Source of the DNA: CAYRIF01 sp964424205
Lineage (GTDB): Bacteria > Bacteroidota > Bacteroidia > Cytophagales > Cyclobacteriaceae
NCBI GenBank assembly: GCA_964424205.1
Contig: CAYRIF010000023.1
Location: 1-20,933 of the forward strand
Direction of reading: 5' to 3'
Length of the DNA stretch: 20,933 nt
Part shown: piece after piece, positions 16,540-20,933 of the stretch
How the letters are laid out: each line of letters opens with the position of its first letter
How positions within the stretch are numbered: position 1 is the stretch's first letter
Program-made: the position numbers and the translations under genes
Notes under the pieces: model-generated
What the model was told of the DNA's origin: nothing
Databases searched by the model: none
Seen by the model: the letters and a program-made list of their open reading frames with translations, nothing else

Positions 16540-17040
16540 CTTATCCTTTCTCTTATAATTGATTCTCCATAGCAAACGCCAGGTTTGTCCACCATCACTT
16601 GAACCTTCCCAGTCCCAAATAAATGCATTGTCGGTTATATTTTTAAACACCATCCTTTGAATAGTTTTTTTACCATTACGCTCATTCATTTTAGTTTTAA
16701 AAATTTTCAGCCCATCTTTTACTTCCCCAATAAAATCATAGTAACCGCCTTGATTGTCTGCCCAAGCCTGATGCCATGTTTTTGTTGTAGGGTTATAGAC
16801 TGTAATACTTGTACCTTTAAACCCAGTATCAATATCTTCAAAGTTTTCTTCTATTACTTTTTGATCTACAATTTTGGAAATAATATTGATGCCATGACCC
16901 ATGGTACTATCGGCTTTCTTCCAAGTAAGATTCCACTGACCTACCCAAAAATCAAATGATTGTGCATTGAGATTGTTTTGGGCATAAGTAGTGCCGCCAA
17001 AAAAAGTTATTACTAGCGGAAAAATAATTCTTTTGATCAT
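16537..17040 (-). CDS. Exported FDFWVGQW-type protein (DUF1579/lipocalin-like)
   Basis: 167 residues. A signal peptide (MIKRIIFPLVITFFGGTTYA, cleavage before QNN) puts it in the periplasm or outside. The mature protein starts SFDFWVGQWNLTW, then SKIVDQKVIEENFE, GTSITVYNPTTKTWHQAWAD-like strands, and KTIQRMVFKN with WDWEGSSDGGQTWRLLWRI. The FDFWxGxW start and repeated W-containing strands are typical of small beta-barrel (lipocalin/nitrobindin-like) proteins in or near DUF1579. The ligand is unknown. A TAACTTCG box (minus strand, 17060-17067) is a possible -7 element. It is 73 bp downstream of the DUF2911 gene and may be co-transcribed with it. Confidence 0.8.
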   Translation of the reverse strand: MIKRIIFPLVITFFGGTTYAQNNLNAQSFDFWVGQWNLTWKKADSTMGHGINIISKIVDQKVIEENFEDIDTGFKGTSITVYNPTTKTWHQAWADNQGGYYDFIGEVKDGLKIFKTKMNERNGKKTIQRMVFKNITDNAFIWDWEGSSDGGQTWRLLWRINYKRKDK

Positions 17041-17113
17041 TGTTGCAATATTTTCTATGCGAAGTTAGTTCATTCTATGGAAGAAGAATACCCCCATATA
17101 GCGTGATTTTGCT

Positions 17114-17653
17114 TTACAAAAACTTAATAGGAATACGCACTTTGGTTTTATCCCACATGAGCAATAGGTCGGTGGTTGTTTTTTTTTGGTTAAATGACAT
17201 GGTAAACGGTTCATAGATTGTAGTGAGTGTTTCTACTGGTACTTCAAAAGTTAAAACATTATGTCTTGGGTTGTAATCAAAAGCACCCCATTGTCCTAAA
17301 TCTTTATTGATAATGATTTGCCAATTGTCCTGATTAGGAATGGTAAATAAGGTGTAGGTTCCTGCACTAAGTCTTTTTCCACCAATGATAATATCCCTGG
17401 TAACCGTAATTTCTGAGGCTTCATTCGCACCTGTGCGCCATACTTTACCAAAGGGAATAAGGCTGCCAAATATTTTCCTATCTCTTTTATGCGGTCGGCT
17501 GTAGGTGATTTTTACATAAGTGTCTTCATATTTCATCGTGACAATTGCGCTTGGGCTCGGTAGCGGTTTCAATGCCTCTTGACCCATAATATTTGCATTA
17601 AAACTGAGGGTTATAAAAAGTATGCCCAGTGATTTAAAAATGTTTTTGCTCAT
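17114..17653 (-). CDS. DUF2911 domain exported protein
   Basis: 179 residues with a signal peptide (MSKNIFKSLGILFITLSF, cleavage near IMGQ). The DUF2911 core fills the rest: YVKITYSRPHKRDRKIFGSL, then IPFGKVWRTGANEASEIT, GGKRLSAGTYTLFTIPNQDN with WQIIINKD, and WGAFDYNP. The family is common in Bacteroidota, exported and beta-rich; its function is unknown. Length is normal for the single-domain form. Upstream 17654-17860 is the divergent promoter region shared with dCMP deaminase. Confidence 0.93.
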   Translation of the reverse strand: MSKNIFKSLGILFITLSFNANIMGQEALKPLPSPSAIVTMKYEDTYVKITYSRPHKRDRKIFGSLIPFGKVWRTGANEASEITVTRDIIIGGKRLSAGTYTLFTIPNQDNWQIIINKDLGQWGAFDYNPRHNVLTFEVPVETLTTIYEPFTMSFNQKKTTTDLLLMWDKTKVRIPIKFL

Positions 17654-17791
17654 GGTGTTACTATTAGTAATGAAAAATCCCCTTAAATTTAGAGATTATT
17701 TTTTTGAAAGCTACAATTCCACCCACAAAGATTATACCTATTTTGATTGGATGAAATAGATTGCGAGACATGAGACTCAAAGAAGCTTATT

Positions 17792-17824
17792 TTTGGATTA
17801 TGAAACTCAAAATCCTTAACTTTA
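17792..17824 (+). promoter_or_regulatory. Candidate promoter of the dCMP deaminase gene
   Basis: TTTG (17792-17795) and TAACTTTA (17817-17824, seven of eight matches to TAnnTTTG) are separated by 21 bp, within the range of Bacteroidota promoters. Transcription would start near 17830, giving a leader of about 30 nt before the ATG at 17861. Confidence 0.45.
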
Positions 17825-17860
17825 CATTCTAATTGTAATATCAGTGTAAATCTTCTACCC

Positions 17861-18343
17861 ATGAGCAAACTAGCATTTGATGATATTTATATGGAATTGG
17901 CAGTCAACTTAGCCAATCGGTCGCATTGTATCAAACGTCATGTGGGAGCGGTACTCACCAAAGAGACAAGAATTATTTCTATAGGCTATAACGGACCACC
18001 ATCAGGCACGCACAACTGCGATGATGAATGGCCAGAAGAAGGCTGTGCCCGAGATTCAAAAGGTGGTTGCTCACTCGCTATTCATGCCGAGCAAAATGCC
18101 ATATTGTATGCAGTAAAAAATAAAACGTCAGTGGAAGGTGCCACCATTTACGTAACGCTGGCTCCATGCCTTTCGTGCGCCAGAATTATCTATACCATGG
18201 GTATCAAAAAGGTCATCTACCTTAATTCATATGCAGAATATAAAGGAATAGAGAACGACGAAGGTGTTGATTTTTTAGAAAAATTTGGCGTGGAAGTGGA
18301 AAGGTATCAGGGAGATTTGACGAATACTACGGAGATGGTTTAG
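17861..18343 (+). CDS. dCMP deaminase family protein (ComE-like)
   Basis: 160 residues. A zinc-dependent deoxycytidylate deaminase, dCMP to dUMP plus ammonia, supplying dUMP for thymidylate synthesis in the cytosol. Zinc ligands and catalytic residues are in order: HAE (His75, Glu77) in SLAIHAEQNAILYA, and PCLSC (Cys103, Cys106) in TLAPCLSCARIIYTMGIKKV. The YNGPPSGTHNCDD segment and the Cys-rich insert CARDSKGGC (62-70) are typical of the dCMP deaminase/ComEB group rather than of cytidine or guanine deaminases. The start MSKLAFDDIYMELA agrees with homologues. It is monocistronic by position, with a promoter-like sequence upstream. Confidence 0.95.
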   Translation: MSKLAFDDIYMELAVNLANRSHCIKRHVGAVLTKETRIISIGYNGPPSGTHNCDDEWPEEGCARDSKGGCSLAIHAEQNAILYAVKNKTSVEGATIYVTLAPCLSCARIIYTMGIKKVIYLNSYAEYKGIENDEGVDFLEKFGVEVERYQGDLTNTTEMV

Positions 18344-18460
18344 GGAAAACAATTTCTAAAAATTGTACTTATTCAATAAAAACATGTCTTTAATGAATAA
18401 TTGTTAAAAATAAATAGCATTTATTTGCAAATTGATATATATATATATATTGGCAAAGTA

Positions 18461-18492
18461 AAAATCAGCGAAAGCGCTTTCAACCGATTTTT
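18461..18492. promoter_or_regulatory. Perfect GAAAGCGCTTTC palindrome with outer arms: operator or terminator
   Basis: A 12-bp perfect palindrome (18470-18481) is nested inside AAAATC...GATTTT arms and followed by T residues. Its core resembles LacI/GalR-family operators (TGAAAGCGCTTTCA-like). It could equally be a weak terminator for the dCMP deaminase gene. It lies about 105 bp upstream of the Cys-rich lipoprotein gene, just after an (AT)8 tract (18435-18450). An AT-rich 7-bp stem (18349-18366) directly follows the deaminase stop. Confidence 0.4.
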
Positions 18493-18584
18493 TCAGCTAT
18501 GTGTTTAGTAGCCCAAGGATTTTTTCTCTTGTGTGAATTAAACAGTAACTGTAAGCGTATGTTTAATTTTTAATTTATCAAATC

Positions 18585-19268
18585 ATGAAAAGAATATATC
18601 AATTAAGTTTTGTATTATTAGTTACCTTATTATTTAGCCAGTGTGAAAATGAAGAAAAAATATCTAAATCACCTGAAGAACTTAATATACTTTCTGAAGC
18701 GGAAAGTTATGGGATTGTTCGATCTGAAGAATTTCAAAGTTATGTTTCATTAAGATTTCACTTTATAGATCTAATTTACATTGCAATTCAGAAGGGTCAT
18801 GATTTAGAAACTTTAAAAAAAGTTACGATAGAATCTATAAATACAGAAAAAAATACTCAATTCTTTTCTGTAGTTTTTGGGTCAAAACAAAAAGGTCTTG
18901 AGTATATAAATTCACTTGAAATGAGTCGCGTCGCATTGTATGACAAATATCCTGTATTGTACGAAGTGAGTTCACAAATGAAATCTCCAGAAGTATCCGC
19001 AAATTTTGTAAATATGTTTTATGATAATCTAGAAACAATATCAAAGGAGCGATTTGTGATTCAGAAGGTTTCCAAAAGTAGAGTAAATGATCCACATGAA
19101 TATAGTATTACCTGTGGTTCTTATTGGAAGCAGATAAAACTAATTGGTTGTTCTGGAGTTTGTGGGTTGGCCACGCCAGTGGTTGGTCCTGGTGCATTTC
19201 TATGTGTTTGGGGATGTTGGTGCACCTTATGTAACGATAATTCAGCAGTTGCTGAGATGATGTGTTAA
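18585..19268 (+). CDS. Lipoprotein with C-terminal eight-cysteine hydrophobic domain, unrecognised
   Basis: 227 residues, no family recognised. The N-terminus MKRIYQLSFVLLVTLLFSQC is a lipoprotein signal (Cys20, then ENEEK). Residues 30-165 are mostly helical and charged, without cysteine. The last 51 residues differ sharply, with eight cysteines at 177, 189, 193, 207, 211, 213, 216 and 227 (spacing C-x11-C-x3-C-x13-C-x3-C-x-C-x2-C-x10-C). They are rich in Gly, Pro and aromatic residues (TPVVGPGAFLCVWGCWC). An even number of cysteines in an exported protein suggests four disulfides. The layout resembles bacteriocin-like Cys-rich domains (halocin C8-like proteins come to mind) on a longer carrier, but the match is not firm. 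The next gene, encoding a small membrane protein, starts 11 bp downstream. Secreted antimicrobial or structural domain are both possible. Confidence 0.8.
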   Translation: MKRIYQLSFVLLVTLLFSQCENEEKISKSPEELNILSEAESYGIVRSEEFQSYVSLRFHFIDLIYIAIQKGHDLETLKKVTIESINTEKNTQFFSVVFGSKQKGLEYINSLEMSRVALYDKYPVLYEVSSQMKSPEVSANFVNMFYDNLETISKERFVIQKVSKSRVNDPHEYSITCGSYWKQIKLIGCSGVCGLATPVVGPGAFLCVWGCWCTLCNDNSAVAEMMC

Positions 19269-19279
19269 AACAAGGAATT

Positions 19280-19528
19280 ATGGAAGTTTTATTATTAATT
19301 GGAGTGATAGCTTTTTTTGTTGGAGCAAGAGTTTTGATTAATAGGCTGAAGCAGCCTGTGTCAAGTTTGGTAGTTCTTATCATTGGAGGATTGTTTATGT
19401 TATTTATTTGGATAGGAATTGATAAGCAATATTTTCATTGGAAAATTTTGATGTCCGTTCCTGTAGTTGCTAATATGTGGCATATGGCAAAAAAAATTTA
19501 CTCAGGTTTTAAATCTGAGAAGCGATAG
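19280..19528 (+). CDS. Small two-helix membrane protein, unrecognised
   Basis: 82 residues from the ATG at 19280. A GTG at 19262 is in frame but lies inside the previous gene. The ATG is preceded by CAAGGAATT, an AAGGA Shine-Dalgarno-like sequence that is unusual in this window. There are two hydrophobic helices, VLLLIGVIAFFVGARVL (about 3-19) and VSSLVVLIIGGLFMLFIWIGI (about 28-48), then an amphipathic tail ending in a basic KSEKR. It has no cysteine and no signal cleavage site, so it is an inner-membrane protein. Tight placement behind the Cys-rich lipoprotein gene suggests a joint role; small two-helix proteins of this type often act as immunity or accessory factors. That role is inference only. 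Confidence 0.7.
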   Translation: MEVLLLIGVIAFFVGARVLINRLKQPVSSLVVLIIGGLFMLFIWIGIDKQYFHWKILMSVPVVANMWHMAKKIYSGFKSEKR

Positions 19529-19627
19529 TCTTGCAATGTTGTCACCTATGAATTGTAGGAAAAAGTCACAACAAGTTAGGCATATATTAATTTTAGAGCA
19601 AGTACAGTCCAACATCACACCAATAGC

Positions 19628-20059
19628 ATGAATCATATTACTGAACTGAACACAGCCGATAGGAAAACGCTGCGTGGCATTACAGAAAAATATGGTGACG
19701 TGGACGATTTTACTAAAAATGCCACAAAATCGGTATTGGAAGAATTTTCTAAACTGACAAAAGCTGTGGAAGTAGAAAATACGAAGCGTTATGTGAAGGC
19801 GTTTGATTCATACCTAGTTCAACTAAAAAAAGATTTTGATTTTAGTCAAGAAAACCTTAGCTTGGCTATCTCAGAAGGTTTTTTAAAAGAAGTAAAATCT
19901 GTTAAAAATGGACGGAGTTGTATGTCATTGTGTTCTGATTTAGAAATCACGACCTATGTACAAACCTTTAATGCGGCTATAAATGCTGGCTTAGATGTTG
20001 AAGCGGCGGATCGTGCTGGTGAAATTGCAGGAAATTATACGTATGCAGGCTGTCTTTAG
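19628..20059 (+). CDS. Unrecognised small protein with three C-terminal-half cysteines
   Basis: 143 residues, no signal peptide. Residues 1-90 are charged and helical (for example VLEEFSKLTKAVEVENTKRY, SYLVQLKKDFDF). The C-terminal half holds Cys98 and Cys102 (GRSCMSLCSD) and Cys142 (YAGCL), with a Gly/Ala-rich end (AADRAGEIAGNYTYAGCL). The leader-like helical part plus a small Cys-containing tail recalls precursor peptides, but there is no double-Gly cleavage site that I can point to. It lies 99 bp after the two-helix membrane gene and 48 bp before the next gene on the same strand. I do not recognise the family. Confidence 0.65.
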   Translation: MNHITELNTADRKTLRGITEKYGDVDDFTKNATKSVLEEFSKLTKAVEVENTKRYVKAFDSYLVQLKKDFDFSQENLSLAISEGFLKEVKSVKNGRSCMSLCSDLEITTYVQTFNAAINAGLDVEAADRAGEIAGNYTYAGCL

Positions 20060-20107
20060 GGCTGTGCAATAGAACAATAATAAATGTTAAATTTAAACAA
20101 TAAAAAA

Positions 20108-20533
20108 ATGAAAAAGATTGTAATAATTTCTTGCTTTTTTGTAGGTGTTATGTTGTCTTCGTTGGCGCAAAATAATGGTGGGCAGCAAAAGAATAAGGAA
20201 GTGGAAAAAGTATTGACAGCGTATAAATCTGAGGCCAAACCATACTTAAATGAAATGGTTGAAAGAGAATATCCTGATAAAAAAGGTAATCCTACTAGCC
20301 TTTTTTCCCTGCGCAATGCGAGCTTGGCTGCATTGGTTGCAAATCAGGTGGTTGTCAGGGAAGATGTATACAAAGCCTTGGAGATAACAAAGAATTTGGG
20401 GTCAGTCCCGAAAAGTAGGCTTGACAGTATTCCGTATATTGATGTTTTAGTAAAAAATGCATATAGAACAACCTATCCGGGGTTGCCTTATGAGTTTTAT
20501 AAGAAAGCTAGTGACAAGGCAAAAAGGAATTGA
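20108..20533 (+). CDS. Small exported protein, unrecognised
   Basis: 141 residues from the ATG at 20108. The frame extends to 20084, but that start would put MLNLNNKK ahead of the signal peptide. The signal peptide is MKKIVIISCFFVGVMLSSLA, cleaved before QNNGG. The mature part is a charged linker (QQKNKEVEKV), then a mainly helical domain with EYPDKKGNPTSLFSLRNASL and a Pro/Tyr-rich end (TTYPGLPYEFYKKASDKAKR). No cysteine remains after cleavage. It is the last gene before a strong terminator, so it is probably the end of a unit with the gene at 19628. Function unknown. Confidence 0.7.
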   Translation: MKKIVIISCFFVGVMLSSLAQNNGGQQKNKEVEKVLTAYKSEAKPYLNEMVEREYPDKKGNPTSLFSLRNASLAALVANQVVVREDVYKALEITKNLGSVPKSRLDSIPYIDVLVKNAYRTTYPGLPYEFYKKASDKAKRN

Positions 20534-20552
20534 TCATAATTATTATTTTATG

Positions 20553-20584
20553 AAACCCACCTTATTAATTTGAGGTGGGTTTTA
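20553..20584 (+). terminator. Rho-independent terminator of the small-gene cluster
   Basis: AAACCCACCT (20553-20562) and AGGTGGGTTT (20573-20582) form a perfect 10-bp stem with a ten-base AT-rich loop. The right arm ends in TTT plus ATTT. It lies 20 bp after the stop of the exported-protein gene. Confidence 0.92.
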
Positions 20585-20598
20585 TTTCAAATTAGAAA

Positions 20599-20619
20599 AC
20601 CTTGTCCTTTGGGCAAGGT
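20599..20619. repeat. Hairpin ACCTTGTCC / GGGCAAGGT
   Basis: A 9-bp inverted repeat with one G-T pair and a TTT loop, just after the terminator. It has no U-run on either side. It is one of several hairpins packed between 20553 and 20729. Confidence 0.6.
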
Positions 20620-20697
20620 AATGTTCTTATGGCTTTGCCTGTTTTTAGACCTTAATGAATCTTAAATTTTTAATTATGTCATTCACGGCCCCTTTTA

Positions 20698-20729
20698 GTG
20701 GCTTTTCAAAGCCACCTTCTAAGAAGGTG
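20698..20729 (-). terminator. Two overlapping hairpins downstream of kbl
   Basis: GTGGCTTT-TC-AAAGCCAC (20698-20715) and CACCTTCT-A-AGAAGGTG (20713-20729) share the bases CAC, so they are alternative or stacked structures. They begin 6 bp past the kbl stop on the minus strand and probably end its transcript, though no long U-run follows. Confidence 0.45.
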
Positions 20730-20735
20730 TGATTT

Positions 20736-20933
20736 TTACTTTATCACGCTTAATTCCATTCCCACCGCACTAAAAGCTTCAATAGCCTTATCCAGATGAT
20801 GCTTTTCATGTCCGGCAGATATCTGCACCCTGATGCGTGCTTGTCCTTGAGGTACTACAGGAAAGAAAAAGCCAATGACATAAATCCCCTTGTCTAATAA
20901 TTTGGCGGCGAATTCTTGTGCTAGGGTTGCTTC
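20736..20933 (-). CDS. kbl: Glycine C-acetyltransferase (2-amino-3-ketobutyrate CoA ligase), 3' end only
   Basis: The minus strand is open from the window edge to TAA at 20736-20738, giving 65 C-terminal residues. The frame reads AQEFAAKLLDKGIYVIGFFF then PVVPQGQARIRVQISAGHEK and HHLDKAIEAFSAVGMELSVI. The GIYVxGFxxPVVPxGxARIRVQxSA block is the C-terminal domain signature of Kbl, a PLP enzyme of the alpha-oxoamine synthase family. Kbl cleaves 2-amino-3-oxobutyrate with CoA to glycine and acetyl-CoA in threonine breakdown. The active-site lysine is outside the window. The related enzyme BioF is less likely, because PVVPxGxARIRVQ is Kbl-like. Confidence 0.92.
   Translation of the reverse strand, partial: EATLAQEFAAKLLDKGIYVIGFFFPVVPQGQARIRVQISAGHEKHHLDKAIEAFSAVGMELSVIK

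Noticed and set aside
19108..19383. Minus-strand 91-aa frame across the Cys-rich and two-helix genes (also 18835-19095 and 20056-20316)
   Set aside because: No signal or family features; the plus-strand genes have lipobox, signal peptide or membrane helices, tight spacing and a shared downstream terminator.

Overview
The window is AT-rich bacterial DNA, and its gene content points to Bacteroidota (Cytophagia/Flavobacteriia-like). The signs are a short RpoD-type sigma factor, a subtilase with a type IX secretion (T9SS) sorting domain, PKD-repeat adhesin-like proteins, several lipoproteins and the Bacteroidota families DUF2911, DUF3570 and DUF4266. Most genes lack a Shine-Dalgarno sequence, and several have a TAnnTTTG-like -7 box upstream. 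I cannot name a species. No rRNA, tRNA, CRISPR array or intact mobile element is visible.

Layout. (1) 1-8733, all minus strand, mostly cell surface: a very large PKD-like repeat protein that runs off the left edge, a T9SS subtilase, a PKD lipoprotein, and the primary sigma factor gene rpoD behind a strong hairpin terminator. (2) 8734-9207: a long AT-rich divergent intergenic region. (3) 9208-12437, plus strand: a PhoD-like phosphatase lipoprotein, then a tightly coupled trio (outer-membrane-barrel-like protein, DUF4266 lipoprotein, DUF3570 protein). (4) 12447-12851, minus: a DoxX membrane protein. (5) 13116-14235, plus: a CBS-pair protein, the collapsed remnant of a PQQ-type sugar dehydrogenase, and a host-attachment/baeRF-like protein. 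(6) 14232-17653, minus: glycerate kinase and a LpxL-type acyltransferase (a two-gene operon), a FDFWVG-type exported protein and a DUF2911 protein. (7) 17861-18343, plus: dCMP deaminase. (8) 18585-20533, plus: four small genes I do not recognise, including a Cys-rich lipoprotein and a two-helix membrane protein, ended by a strong terminator. (9) 20736-20933, minus: the 3' end of glycine C-acetyltransferase (kbl).

The best candidates for undescribed biology are four. The first is the 18.5-20.5 kb cluster: a lipid-anchored protein with an eight-cysteine hydrophobic tail, followed 11 bp later by a small two-helix membrane protein, a layout like precursor plus immunity protein. The second is a two-copy intergenic element at 6.7 and 16.5 kb in which the hairpin is kept although the stem sequence differs. 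The third is a DUF4266-DUF3570 pair coupled to an extra barrel-like gene, without the ApbE and thioredoxin-like partners I associate with it. The fourth is the PQQ dehydrogenase fossil, with its two ends still in one frame around a single internal stop.
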